From Idiomarina zobellii (lineage in GTDB: Bacteria > Pseudomonadota > Gammaproteobacteria > Enterobacterales > Alteromonadaceae): a stretch of 64,000 nucleotides of DNA. Below the pieces are notes generated by a model. That model ran no database searches, was not told where the DNA came from, and was given only the letters and a program-made list of their open reading frames with translations. Both the position numbers and the translations under genes were made by a program. The stretch lies in NCBI RefSeq assembly GCF_900100855.1, contig NZ_FNCB01000002.1, forward strand, positions 326,519 through 390,518. The letters are read 5' to 3'. Shown piece by piece: positions 1 to 8,919 of the stretch. Numbering within the stretch: the first letter of the stretch is position 1; each line of letters opens with the position of its first letter.

Positions 1-228
1 TAAACGCTCGAGCCCTAGCAGGCTGGCTAAAAGAGCAGCCACCCAAATAATGCCGGGTGCTATACGCGCCAGAATATCAGGCCCCGGACCGACGCCCAAC
101 GGAAACAGAGTGACGACCATCAGTAAAAACAATAGTGGGTTTAAGGCGTCACTGCGTCGACGCGCCGCAATGCGTAAGTCACGCTTGAGTACGGCCAGCC
201 AAACCTGTCGCATGGAAGCGTTAATCAT
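1..228 (-). CDS. ccmB: Heme exporter membrane protein CcmB (5' part only)
   Basis: This is the first 76 codons of CcmB, the membrane subunit of the CcmABCD heme-handling ABC complex used in cytochrome c maturation; the rest lies beyond the window edge. The translation begins MINASMRQVW and continues into a basic stretch and a hydrophobic first membrane segment, as in the family. The ATG at 228 overlaps the last 8 bases of ccmA (ATGATTAA), which is the usual translational coupling in ccm operons. An internal ATG at 213 (MRQVW) is an alternative start. The call rests on the N-terminal similarity and on position behind ccmA. Confidence 0.85.
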   Translation of the reverse strand, partial: MINASMRQVWLAVLKRDLRIAARRRSDALNPLLFLLMVVTLFPLGVGPGPDILARIAPGIIWVAALLASLLGLERL

Positions 229-895
229 AAGCCGCCTCACTATGCACCTGGGCAGCTTGACTTAAATCGATAAGCTTGGGCGATAACTCGGACAAGGTCA
301 GCGACTGATGCGAAGTAAAAATAATACAGCCACCGTCCGCTAAGTGTTCAGCAAAGCGCTTTTGCAGCAGAGCAACCCCTTGTACATCTAAGGAAGTAAA
401 GGGTTCATCCAGAATCCACAGCTTTGCCTTATTCGCCCACAACCGGGTTAAAGCGACACGTCGCTGTTGGCCAGCTGATAGGCGACCTGTGAGCTCATCT
501 TCTAACCCCAGCAAACCGAGTTTTTCCAATAAATCCCAGCCATCGGTATTAGGGCTTGCAGTAAGCTGCTGTTGCCAATAGAAGTTTTCTAATGCGGTAA
601 GTTCGCCTTTTACAGCGGCTTTATGACCAATAAACAGCAGTTGCTGACAGTAGCTTTGCCAGTTGTCGTGTACGCTTGCGCCGTTAAACCGAATACGCCC
701 TTCAGTAGGCTCTAACAGCCCGGCCAGTATTCTCAGCAACGTCGACTTGCCCGCCCCATTAGGGCCGGTCACCTGCCATAACTCACCAGGATGTAACTGG
801 AAGCTCAGCTCATCAAACAGTACTCGACCACCACGCGTTGAGCTAAGCTGCTCGGCATGCAACAGTGGCACTTTAGCGGTAGTTTCTTGTGTCAT
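221..895 (-). CDS. ccmA: Cytochrome c maturation ATP-binding protein CcmA
   Basis: CcmA is the ATPase of the CcmABCD complex that releases holo-CcmE carrying heme for cytochrome c assembly. The 224-residue product has a Walker A motif GPNGAGKST at residues 44-52, an ABC signature LSAGQ at 139-143 and a Walker B LWILDEP at 159-165. Its length is close to the roughly 205-residue family norm. It is the first ccm gene here, followed by ccmB with an 8-base overlap. The short gap to the divergent fliK-like gene probably holds both promoters, but I could not pick out clear boxes. Confidence 0.95.
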   Translation of the reverse strand: MTQETTAKVPLLHAEQLSSTRGGRVLFDELSFQLHPGELWQVTGPNGAGKSTLLRILAGLLEPTEGRIRFNGASVHDNWQSYCQQLLFIGHKAAVKGELTALENFYWQQQLTASPNTDGWDLLEKLGLLGLEDELTGRLSAGQQRRVALTRLWANKAKLWILDEPFTSLDVQGVALLQKRFAEHLADGGCIIFTSHQSLTLSELSPKLIDLSQAAQVHSEAAYD

Positions 896-973
896 GAGGA
901 TTTTACTACTGAGCCCTTACTGGTAAGCTGACGCAAATGCCACCGAGTCTACCATAAAATTTGAGTAAAGCGC

Positions 974-2734
974 ATGGCTGATATCACGCAACTGTTACAA
1001 CAAATGCTGAACGCTCCAGAGCGCTCTATGGCTCGTATTGATAAGCAAAACGTAACAACCCTTGCGCGCATTTTAACAGGCGCGAATACTGCAGGTAGCA
1101 ATTCAGCTTCAACCGCCAGCAAGCCAACCTTGCAAATACCGGCCTCGGTGCTTTTGCCGCAAGCCAGTGGGAGCTCTGGCGGTAATACGCAACAATCCCC
1201 CCAAATACAAGGGGCCGGGTGGCAATGGCCAAACCCACCGAAAGCCCTTATGGCACAGTTGCCTCCAAAGCTTTCACCGGGGACGCAATTACAGCTACAA
1301 ATATCGATAGCACCGGGAAACAAGCCTATGGTGCAGCTAGTTGTTACGCAAGCGCCAGGCAAACTGCCGCCCGGTGGCAATACTCATCAAGGTCAGCCAA
1401 TACCTCAAACTCAGACGGGGCAACTTCAGTCGACCTCACAGCAGGCTGGGACGCCAAAGACACAGCTTGCAAAGATCGATATACCAATAACTCAGTTGCC
1501 ACCCAAGCTTGTTAAAGCGTTGGTTGAAAGTTCTCAGGCGACACAATTTTTAAAGGCCACTAGTGCAAATAAAGCGGCCTCCATACAGACACCTGCAGTC
1601 AACAGCTTGACGCCACCGACCGACAAAGTTCCGGTCGACACAGGTAGCCCTGTTCAGTTATCGCGGGGTATTGCTATTAAACAAGCGCACCAGTTAAGTC
1701 CGCAGCAATTTCAGCAAGCCTTGCAAACACTGGTCGCACAAATAAAAACACAACTTTCGGCACAAACGGCAGTGCCACCCAATAATGCGGCAAATACTTC
1801 ATTAAAAATCCCCGAGCTGTCTGCGCTTATCGCTAAAATAAACACTGTCAACACGACGTCTGCAACTCAGAGTGCACAAGCGGCACAGACAGCCGCAACC
1901 TTAACAGCGGCGTTACGTTCCCCCTCTAATGCCATTGAACAGTTAGTTAAAGTCGTACTGCAACAACAACCCTCGGGCGAATCCATGCAACGTCCGAAAG
2001 CGTTACAGCGTTGGGTGAGCGACTGGTTTGCGGCGCGTCCGGTCAGTGTGCAGTCAAGCCAGCAAATGGGGTCACTTGGTCAAATGCTAATGACGCTGCT
2101 GGGGCTGAGCTTACAACAGAACAGTCAACAACAAAGCACCGCACAAGCAAGTTTGCAATCTTTGCCAAAGCAATTCACTCAAGCATTGATACAGCAGGTG
2201 TTAAACCCGTCCCCTGACGTTGCCGGCGATGTGCGCGAACGCATTAATCAACTGCTGCTTCAGCTTCCGCAGCAACAATTGCAACGATTATTGCAGTTAT
2301 TCACTGGCGTATTAAATTCAGCACAAAGCGCACAGGCCAGGCTTCAGGAATCGCCAATGCAGCAACCTGAATATTTCATTTTGCTGCCGACTGACCCACA
2401 AAAGGCCGGACAAAACGAGTTGCTTATTCGCCCGGAGCGAGAGCCCGATACGCCGGAGCAGGAGGGTCGCACGTTATGGCTTTTCACCTTACGCTTTGAG
2501 TTAGAAGCAACAGGCGCTTTACTGGTTAAAGGCCGGTATCATCCGCAGGGCTCGTCAGTCGACTTTTATGCCGAGTCACCTTCAGCGCAAAGCATTATCG
2601 AGAAACACCTGGAGCAACTGGAGAAGCGGTTGTCCGATTTAGCGGTTAACAGTGTGAAGTTTCGCGTTCAGCAAGGGCGAATTCCGGAAACCTTGGCGAC
2701 ACAACAAAGCGGCATTATTCGGGTGAAAGTATGA
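974..2734 (+). CDS. FliK-like flagellar hook-length control protein
   Basis: This 586-residue protein resembles FliK, the secreted ruler that stops hook growth and switches the export gate to filament substrates. Residues 1-460 are low-complexity and rich in Gln, Ala, Ser, Pro and Thr. The last 120 or so residues form a more ordered block resembling the Flg_hook domain (for example LWLFTLRFELEATGALLVKG). The next gene encodes an FlhB C-terminal-like domain, the same pairing as ylqG-ylqH in Bacillus. It may be a second FliK paralog, because the main fliK normally sits beside fliJ and fliL, which are not in this window. The family call is firm; whether it is the primary ruler is not known. Confidence 0.75.
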   Translation: MADITQLLQQMLNAPERSMARIDKQNVTTLARILTGANTAGSNSASTASKPTLQIPASVLLPQASGSSGGNTQQSPQIQGAGWQWPNPPKALMAQLPPKLSPGTQLQLQISIAPGNKPMVQLVVTQAPGKLPPGGNTHQGQPIPQTQTGQLQSTSQQAGTPKTQLAKIDIPITQLPPKLVKALVESSQATQFLKATSANKAASIQTPAVNSLTPPTDKVPVDTGSPVQLSRGIAIKQAHQLSPQQFQQALQTLVAQIKTQLSAQTAVPPNNAANTSLKIPELSALIAKINTVNTTSATQSAQAAQTAATLTAALRSPSNAIEQLVKVVLQQQPSGESMQRPKALQRWVSDWFAARPVSVQSSQQMGSLGQMLMTLLGLSLQQNSQQQSTAQASLQSLPKQFTQALIQQVLNPSPDVAGDVRERINQLLLQLPQQQLQRLLQLFTGVLNSAQSAQARLQESPMQQPEYFILLPTDPQKAGQNELLIRPEREPDTPEQEGRTLWLFTLRFELEATGALLVKGRYHPQGSSVDFYAESPSAQSIIEKHLEQLEKRLSDLAVNSVKFRVQQGRIPETLATQQSGIIRVKV

Positions 2735-3012
2735 CGGACAAAAAAGAGAAGCAAGCCATTGGGCTGTCGTACGACGGCTTTAACGCGCCCAAAGTTATCG
2801 CTCGCGGGTTTGACGAATTAGCAGAAGAAATTATTGCCGTCGCCAAAGAGCATGGCGTGTTAGTTCATGAAGACCCGCTGCTGTCGGACTCACTGGCGAA
2901 ACTCAACGTGGGTGACGAGATTCCGCGCGAACTTTATATCATTATTGCTGAAATTATTGCTTTTGCTTATCTACTGGATGGCAAGTTTCCGCGACAATGG
3001 GAGGAAGGCTAA
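2731..3012 (+). CDS. Orphan FlhB C-terminal domain protein (FlhX/YlqH-like)
   Basis: The 93-residue product matches only the cytoplasmic C-terminal domain of FlhB/EscU/YscU export-switch proteins, with no membrane segments. Its sequence reads ALSYDG-like, then NAPKVIARG where true FlhB has the self-cleaving NPTH motif, then an acidic helix and LADGKFP-like end. The autocleavage site is therefore not conserved. Its ATG lies inside the stop of the fliK-like gene (ATGA overlap), so the two are translationally coupled and probably act together on substrate switching. It ends 4 bases into the convergent DUF2802 gene. Confidence 0.85.
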   Translation: MTDKKEKQAIGLSYDGFNAPKVIARGFDELAEEIIAVAKEHGVLVHEDPLLSDSLAKLNVGDEIPRELYIIIAEIIAFAYLLDGKFPRQWEEG

Positions 3013-3446
3013 CCTTTACGCTGGTGCAGCGAGACTAACAGCTCTGCTTCCGCCTGCGGTAATTCGCATTCATGCATAAGCTCTTCAACGGTTGCTCCAC
3101 TTGCTACCAATTTACTCGCCCGGTGGTACAGCTTCGAGCCAGGATCCTGCTCAGCTAATTCCTGCAGTTTTTCCTGAAGTCGACGCTGCTCGTCATTAAG
3201 TGTTGAGACTTGCTGTTCTAACTGCGCCAACAGCTGCTTTTCCGCGAAGTTAGAATCAGGCTTAGGCTCATTCAATTGTTCTTTTAAAGAAAGCACTTCG
3301 GTCGCCGTTTCTGTGAGCATTAATAGTCGCTGCTGTTGGCGCTCAATAAGCTCGGCCTGACGTCGCGATGTCATAATAACCGCAACCAACGCAATCAGCG
3401 CCAGCCCAAGAGCCAGCGCTGATAAAGCAATAAGCCAAAGCGTCAT
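3009..3446 (-). CDS. DUF2802 membrane-anchored coiled-coil protein
   Basis: This 145-residue protein of unknown function has one N-terminal membrane segment (MTLWLIALSALALGLALIA) followed by a long Gln/Leu/Glu coiled coil. Its C-terminal block (GSKLYHRASKLVASGATVEE...) resembles DUF2802 and looks like a small helix-turn-helix or winged element. Genes of this family regularly end the chemotaxis operon of polar-flagellated gammaproteobacteria, as here directly after cheW. I chose the ATG at 3446; the open frame extends to a TTG at 3467, abutting cheW, but an AGGTGG lies suitably upstream of 3446. Confidence 0.8.
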   Translation of the reverse strand: MTLWLIALSALALGLALIALVAVIMTSRRQAELIERQQQRLLMLTETATEVLSLKEQLNEPKPDSNFAEKQLLAQLEQQVSTLNDEQRRLQEKLQELAEQDPGSKLYHRASKLVASGATVEELMHECELPQAEAELLVSLHQRKG

Positions 3447-3467
3447 GGTTAAACCACCTGCCCGCAA

Positions 3468-3971
3468 TTAACCCAGACGAGAAATTTCATCCCACTCGTC
3501 ATCGGTTAGCATTTTATCCAGATCAACCAAAATCAGCAGTTCGTCATCTCGGTTGCTCACGCCCTGAATGAAACGAGCACTCTCGTCTGTACCCACATTT
3601 GGCGCGCTGTCAATTTCAGAAGTTTTCAGGTAAACCACTTCGGCGACGCTGTCGACCAAAATGCCAATAACTTGTTTTTCTGATTCAATGATAACAATAC
3701 GTGTATTGTCGGTTACTTCGGTCGTTTGCAAACCAAAGCGCAGACGAGTATCAATAACGGTGACAACGTTGCCACGCAAATTAATAATACCCAACACATA
3801 GTTCGGAGCTCCGGGTACGGGTGCTATTTCGCTGTAGCGAAGCACTTCCTGAACCTGCATGACATTAATGCCATAGGTTTCATCGTCAAGCTGAAACGTC
3901 ACCCACTGTAGCACTTCGTCGTTACTGTCAGCGTCCGTCTCATTCTTTAGAGCGCGATTATCTTTACTCAT
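3468..3971 (-). CDS. cheW: Chemotaxis coupling protein CheW
   Basis: CheW links methyl-accepting receptors to the kinase CheA. The 167-residue protein is a single CheW domain preceded by about 20 acidic residues. Family landmarks are visible: WVTFQLDDETYGINVMQVQEVLR, then the NLRGNVVTVIDTR segment and a final LLILVDLDKML. It lies downstream of parP and upstream of the DUF2802 gene in the che operon. Confidence 0.96.
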   Translation of the reverse strand: MSKDNRALKNETDADSNDEVLQWVTFQLDDETYGINVMQVQEVLRYSEIAPVPGAPNYVLGIINLRGNVVTVIDTRLRFGLQTTEVTDNTRIVIIESEKQVIGILVDSVAEVVYLKTSEIDSAPNVGTDESARFIQGVSNRDDELLILVDLDKMLTDDEWDEISRLG

Positions 3972-3992
3972 GTTTCACTCCGCCATGCGTTA

Positions 3993-4763
3993 TTAGTCTT
4001 GCTGGATATGTCCCAGACCGTTATCCAGAAGTGTAATCAATGCGTTTACATCGAGCAATGCACACATTCTGTCACGAACCACTCCGGCCAGCCACGGCCG
4101 CTTATTACTGCCTTCTTTACGCCATTGAATGGCTTCGGGTTGCAATGGTTCGCTGGTTACCAATTCTTCACACAACAGTCCCCATGGGCTGTCATTTAAC
4201 GTTATAAGATACTGGTAGTCTAATGATTCTTCCAGCTCTTCCGTGTATTTCTCCGGCATAACCCAGCGGGCAGTATCAACCACCTGTAGCTTGTCTTCCC
4301 GCTCTGTCATTATGCCTTTAAACCATTTTGGTTTACCCATCAGCGGGCTTATTTTCCCTACCTGATGAATACCACCTAAACTTTTCAGCGGCACAGCCAA
4401 TGTTAACCCCGCCACCTTAAAGAACAGCGCCTGAAAGTCGTCCTCCATATACTCAGACATAGCGTCTGGCTGAGGCTCTTCTTCCGGCTCAACCTGAGTA
4501 TCCGTTTCCACTACGGCCTCAGTCTCAGCAAGCGCTTCTCTAGTATCAGTATCGTCCGCTTTTACAGAAACTAAAGGTAATAAATCTTCATCTCTGTTCA
4601 GTGCCACCGACTCTTGCTGAGTCACTTGCTGTATTTTTGGGGCCGCCTGCTCCAGCAATTTCTTAACCGGCTCATTGTCGAACTCAACCACTTCATCCTC
4701 GAGTAATAATGCATCGAGGTACTCCGTCATTGCCTGTTCACTATTGGAATGTTTGCTATTCAT
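3993..4763 (-). CDS. parP: CheW-domain polar array protein ParP
   Basis: In Vibrio, ParP holds CheA in chemoreceptor arrays and tethers them to the polar ParC. This 256-residue protein has an acidic, Gln-rich N-terminal half (about residues 1-105) and a divergent CheW-like domain in the C-terminal half, beginning near LFFKVAGLTLAVPLKSLGG; Vibrio ParP has a matching AIF-type domain. It is encoded immediately after a ParA-type ATPase, the arrangement seen in Vibrio and Shewanella. The name is assigned from architecture and context; it could be described simply as a second CheW-domain protein. Confidence 0.85.
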   Translation of the reverse strand: MNSKHSNSEQAMTEYLDALLLEDEVVEFDNEPVKKLLEQAAPKIQQVTQQESVALNRDEDLLPLVSVKADDTDTREALAETEAVVETDTQVEPEEEPQPDAMSEYMEDDFQALFFKVAGLTLAVPLKSLGGIHQVGKISPLMGKPKWFKGIMTEREDKLQVVDTARWVMPEKYTEELEESLDYQYLITLNDSPWGLLCEELVTSEPLQPEAIQWRKEGSNKRPWLAGVVRDRMCALLDVNALITLLDNGLGHIQQD

Positions 4764-4766
4764 AAC

Positions 4767-5543
4767 TTAGCCTAACTCCAATTGTTGCAGGTGAATCAAT
4801 AACGACTGATACGCCAGCACACCACGTGATTTAGGCGCATAGAGAGATGGCGGGGTTTGCTCGTTCGACGCATCCCGGAATTTGGTGTCGATAGGTATCA
4901 TGCCGTTCCACACCGACTTACCATAACGACCAACGAGCTTCTTATACGTCTGCAACGATGCATTGGTTCGTTTATCGTACAAGGTTGGAATAATAGTATA
5001 TGGCCGCTCTTCGCCACGAGACTTTTGAATGAGCATAAGCGTACGCATCATTCTGTCGAGGCCTTTCAACGCCAAAAATTCAGTTTGAACGGGTATGAGC
5101 ACACGGTTGCAACAGGCTAATGCGTTAACCATTAGTACGCCAAGTACCGGCGGCACATCGATAAGCACGTAGTCGTAGTCATCTTTAACCGATGCTAACC
5201 CTCTTTTTAATACCAATCCCATACCACCCTGTGTGCCCAGCTTCCGGTCAAGCGTGGCTAAAGCCATGGTTGCCGGCATAACACTCAAGTTCTCAAATTC
5301 GGTGGGCAGTATGCACTCACGCATGAGTTCGCGATTAACACTTTTACCCGCACTGAAGACATCAAAAACGCTGTGAGTCAGCTCTTCAGAGTCGAAGCCA
5401 AAGTAATACGTCAGTGAGGCATGAGGGTCGGTGTCAATACACAAAACCCGCTTACCCTGCTCGGCCAATAGCCCTGCCAGAGCGACTGTTGTGGTGGTCT
5501 TTCCCACGCCGCCTTTCTGGTTAGCTACCGTCCAAACAATCAT
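4767..5543 (-). CDS. parC: ParA-family ATPase ParC of the chemotaxis operon
   Basis: This 258-residue P-loop ATPase has the deviant Walker A KGGVGKTT at residues 10-17, the ParA-specific CIDTDPHASLT block and DYVLIDVPPVLGVLMVNAL. Being between cheB and the CheW-domain gene parP points to ParC, which forms a polar gradient and recruits chemotaxis arrays so that each daughter cell inherits one, rather than to chromosome-partition ParA (which would pair with parB). It should not be confused with topoisomerase IV ParC. An ATG preceded closely by the cheB stop supports operon expression. Confidence 0.88.
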   Translation of the reverse strand: MIVWTVANQKGGVGKTTTTVALAGLLAEQGKRVLCIDTDPHASLTYYFGFDSEELTHSVFDVFSAGKSVNRELMRECILPTEFENLSVMPATMALATLDRKLGTQGGMGLVLKRGLASVKDDYDYVLIDVPPVLGVLMVNALACCNRVLIPVQTEFLALKGLDRMMRTLMLIQKSRGEERPYTIIPTLYDKRTNASLQTYKKLVGRYGKSVWNGMIPIDTKFRDASNEQTPPSLYAPKSRGVLAYQSLLIHLQQLELG

Positions 5544-5555
5544 ATAAGCACCTTA

Positions 5556-6722
5556 TTAAACGCCGCTGTAACCGACTTCTTTCATGATTGAGCGCGCCAT
5601 ATTATCCAAACTAATACTTTTCGTTGAAATACCCGCTGAAGCAACCGCCTGAGGCATTCCATAAACAACACAGCTGGCCTGATCCTGAGCCCAAATTGTG
5701 GCGCCCTGTTGCTTTAACATGCGGGAGCCTTCGCGGCCGTCAGCGCCCATGCCGGTTAAAATAACGCCCAGAACTTTGCCCATATAGACTTTCGACAAGC
5801 TGGCAAAGGTTAAATCGACACTCGGCTTGTATGTGACTCGCCCACTGGTGTCCTCTTTGACTCGTAAACGGGCACTACCTGAACGTCCTTCTACTAATAA
5901 TTGCTTACCGCCCGGCGCTAAATAAGCTGTACCAGGCGTTAACACATCACCGTCTTCGGCTTCTTTCACTCGCACTTTACACAAGCCATCTAAACGTTGT
6001 GAAAAGGCCTTAGTGAAAGCCGCAGGCATGTGCTGCACCATAACAATAGGGTACGGGAAATTGCCCGGTAATTGCGTCAGTATTTTCTGCAAGGCAACGG
6101 GACCACCGGTTGAAGTGCCAATCGCCAAAATTTGATACGCCCGATTAATACTCAGAGAACCGGCAGTGTCAGCTAACCGTGATGCGGCTTCACGCTGGCT
6201 CTGGCGCTCTTCGTTGCGTTGACGAATACGCTCGAGTGCCGATGTTGGCTCTTTCGGCTTCGCTGGCTCTGTGGTTCTGCTTGAAGGCGGTGGAGTGCGG
6301 GTAATTGTTGGCGTTCGCGCTGCAGGCTGATTAGCAATAGCCAGAACTCGATCTTGCAGCGTTTTGACGGCTTCGTCGCGGTTACGGGCAATATCTTCAA
6401 ATTTCTTAGGTAAGAAATCTGCCGCACCTGCCTCTAACGCATTTAACGTTGCGGTCGCGCCTTCGTGAGTCAGTGACGAGAACATTAAAATGGGGCAAGG
6501 GTTGCTGCCCATAATGGTTTTCACCGCATCAATGCCGTTCATCACTGGCATTTCAATGTCCATGGTTATAACGTCAGGCCTTAAGGCTTTTGCTTGCGCC
6601 ACAGCTTCTTCGCCGTTATTAGCGGAGCCAATAACTTGTATATTTGAGTGTGCTTCCAGAATCTCGGTAACTCGGCGTCTAAAAAACGCCGAGTCGTCCA
6701 CTACGAGAACTTTAACTGTCAT
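5556..6722 (-). CDS. cheB: Chemotaxis protein-glutamate methylesterase/deamidase CheB
   Basis: CheB demethylates and deamidates receptor glutamates to provide adaptation. The 388-residue protein has an N-terminal receiver domain with the phospho-acceptor Asp55 ([12 protein letters not shown]), a linker of about 60 residues rich in Pro, Thr and Arg, and a C-terminal esterase domain. The catalytic triad contexts are present: GTSTGG (Ser), [11 protein letters not shown] (His) and [10 protein letters not shown] (Asp). It follows cheA in the operon. Normal length for the family. Confidence 0.97.
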   Translation of the reverse strand: MTVKVLVVDDSAFFRRRVTEILEAHSNIQVIGSANNGEEAVAQAKALRPDVITMDIEMPVMNGIDAVKTIMGSNPCPILMFSSLTHEGATATLNALEAGAADFLPKKFEDIARNRDEAVKTLQDRVLAIANQPAARTPTITRTPPPSSRTTEPAKPKEPTSALERIRQRNEERQSQREAASRLADTAGSLSINRAYQILAIGTSTGGPVALQKILTQLPGNFPYPIVMVQHMPAAFTKAFSQRLDGLCKVRVKEAEDGDVLTPGTAYLAPGGKQLLVEGRSGSARLRVKEDTSGRVTYKPSVDLTFASLSKVYMGKVLGVILTGMGADGREGSRMLKQQGATIWAQDQASCVVYGMPQAVASAGISTKSISLDNMARSIMKEVGYSGV

Positions 6723-6737
6723 GAACGGCGTGTCCCG

Positions 6738-8906
6738 TTATCGTTTAGCGTAATACTTCAGCATGCTTGGTACGTCGATGATTAGCGCGATACCACCATC
6801 ACTGGTAATAGTTGCACCCGCCATACCCGGCGTGCCCTGTAACAGTTTATCCAATGGCTTAATGACCACTTCTTCCTGACCAATAAGGGCATCAACTACA
6901 AAGCCAACTTGCTGGTTGCCTATTTGAACAACCACAACGTGACCATTCACATTTCGGCTTGAGCGATCTGGGTTTCTTACCAGCCAATGCTCGAGGAAGA
7001 ACAACGGTATCGCTCGGTCACGTACAATCAGTGTTAACTGACCATCGACTGTATTGGTGCGCTTCATATCCAAATCGATAATTTCGCTGACAACCGCCAG
7101 TGGCAACGCAAACGTCTGCTCTTTTACTGCCACCATCAGGGTCGGCAAAATAGCTAAGGTTAACGGCACTTTTATCAGTAACTCAGTACCTTTACCCAGC
7201 TCTGACTGAATTTTGACACTACCGTTTAATTGGCTGATTTTAGTTTTTACGACATCCATGCCGACACCACGGCCGGAAATATCAGACACTTGCTCTTTGG
7301 TCGAAAAGCCGGCGGCAAAAATCAGGTTGTAAGCGTCTTCGTCGCTTAAGCGTGCGGCTGCGTCGGCATCTAAAATACCTTTATTAATGGCAATGCCTTT
7401 AAGCTTTTCAGCGTCCATACCGGCGCCATCGTCTTTGATCGACAACATGATATGGTCGCCCTCCTGAGAGGCTGACAGCGTCACCGTACCCGCCCTTGGC
7501 TTACCGTTGGTTTCACGAACGTCCGGCATTTCAATACCATGGTCAACCGAGTTGCGCACTAAGTGAACCAGTGGATCGGCCAACGCTTCGACGAGGTTTT
7601 TATCCAAATCGGTATCTTCACCGAACATTTCTAAATTAATTTCTTTTTTCAGGCTGCGTGCTAAGTCACGAACTACCCTGGGGAAGCGACCAAAGACTTT
7701 CTTAATTGGCTGCATACGGGTTTTCATGACCGCGCCTTGTAAGTCACCTGTCACCACATCCAGGTTAGAAATGGCTTTACCCATTTCGTCGCTGTCAGAG
7801 TCATCTGAATTGCTCAGGCTCAGCAAGCGGTTACGCACCAAGACTAGCTCACCAACCATGTTCATTATGTCATCGAGACGCTTGGTATCGACCCGAACAG
7901 TGGTTTCTGCGGCTGGTTGCTGCGGTGCTGCAGGTTTCTTGTCAGCCGGCTTATCCGCCGCTTTCGGTTTATCGTCTTTAGCGGCTGGTTTAGCTGCAGG
8001 CTTGGCTTTTGGCTCAGGTTTAGGCTCTGGCTTAGCTTCAGCTTTTTTCTCTGACTTAGGTTTATCTTTCGACTTGTCTTCTTTGCCGTTATCTACACTC
8101 TTTGTCGGTGCCTTACCGGAACCGTGCAGCTCATCGAGCAACGACTCAAACTCATCATCGGTTATTTCGTCACTATCAGCGGGCTTCTCTTGTTTCTTCT
8201 CGGCACTTTGCGGTGCTTTACCCGAGCCATGCAGCTCATCTAACAGAGATTCAAACTCGTCGTCGGTAATTTCATCGCTGTCACTCTGGGTGGAATCAGC
8301 AGACGCTTTTGGCTTTTCTGACGCCTGTTCCGATTTACCGGCGCCAGGGCCTTTCCCCTCGCCGTGTAACTCGTCCAACAACGCTTCAAATTCATCGTCC
8401 TGAATCTCGTCAATACCGTCGCCGCCTGAGCTTTCAATCGCTTCCTCTTTGGGTGCTTCTTCCGGCTCCGGCTCAGCTTCTTTAGCCGGCGCTTCAATAG
8501 GCGCCTCGTCTTCAGACTCTGGCTGACTGAGTTTATGCAGTAGTTCGAGCAAGTCTTTATCTGCCGGTACAGGCTCTTCACGTGCCTGAACCTGGGCAAA
8601 CTGAGCATTGATAGTGTCTAACGCTTGCAGAATCACGTCCATTAAGTCTGACGTAACCGTGCGTTGACCATTACGCAAAGTATCAAACACGTTTTCAGCA
8701 CCGTGACAGGTATCCACTAAGGCGGTTAGCGACAGGAAGCCTGCGCCACCTTTCACGGTATGGAAACCACGGAAAATCGCGTTTAATAAATCTTTGTTTT
8801 CTGGGTCGTTTTCTAGCTCAACTAACTGCTCAGACAACTGCTCGAGGATTTCTCCCGCCTCGATCAAAAAGTCCTGCAGTATGTCTTCATCCATATCAAA
8901 GCTCAT
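6738..8906 (-). CDS. cheA: Chemotaxis histidine kinase CheA with repeated linker motif
   Basis: CheA phosphorylates CheY and CheB in response to receptors. The P1 HPt domain carries His49 in FRGFHTVKGG. The dimerisation, kinase and CheW-like regulatory domains follow (HLVRNSVDHG N-box, DDGAGMD, GRGVGMDVV, then the P5 region). Between P1 and P3, residues 130-345 form a Lys/Ala/Pro/Glu-rich linker in which a DEFESLLDELHG-type motif is repeated three times (about 166-185, 211-230, 246-265). Such motifs may dock ParP or CheY; in Vibrio the ParP-binding LID segment lies in the CheA linker. At 722 residues it is longer than the 654-residue E. coli protein because of this linker. Confidence 0.97.
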   Translation of the reverse strand: MSFDMDEDILQDFLIEAGEILEQLSEQLVELENDPENKDLLNAIFRGFHTVKGGAGFLSLTALVDTCHGAENVFDTLRNGQRTVTSDLMDVILQALDTINAQFAQVQAREEPVPADKDLLELLHKLSQPESEDEAPIEAPAKEAEPEPEEAPKEEAIESSGGDGIDEIQDDEFEALLDELHGEGKGPGAGKSEQASEKPKASADSTQSDSDEITDDEFESLLDELHGSGKAPQSAEKKQEKPADSDEITDDEFESLLDELHGSGKAPTKSVDNGKEDKSKDKPKSEKKAEAKPEPKPEPKAKPAAKPAAKDDKPKAADKPADKKPAAPQQPAAETTVRVDTKRLDDIMNMVGELVLVRNRLLSLSNSDDSDSDEMGKAISNLDVVTGDLQGAVMKTRMQPIKKVFGRFPRVVRDLARSLKKEINLEMFGEDTDLDKNLVEALADPLVHLVRNSVDHGIEMPDVRETNGKPRAGTVTLSASQEGDHIMLSIKDDGAGMDAEKLKGIAINKGILDADAAARLSDEDAYNLIFAAGFSTKEQVSDISGRGVGMDVVKTKISQLNGSVKIQSELGKGTELLIKVPLTLAILPTLMVAVKEQTFALPLAVVSEIIDLDMKRTNTVDGQLTLIVRDRAIPLFFLEHWLVRNPDRSSRNVNGHVVVVQIGNQQVGFVVDALIGQEEVVIKPLDKLLQGTPGMAGATITSDGGIALIIDVPSMLKYYAKR

Positions 8907-8919
8907 GCGACTGATGCTC

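Noticed and set aside
949..1380. Minus-strand open frame within the fliK-like gene
   Set aside because: A shadow frame of the Gln/Pro-rich region; Cys/Gly-rich composition and no ribosome binding site.
7726..8403. Long plus-strand open frame opposite cheA
   Set aside because: It is the antisense of the low-complexity CheA linker (Ala/Pro/Lys/Glu codons), is Ser/Leu-rich and has no family match or ribosome binding site.
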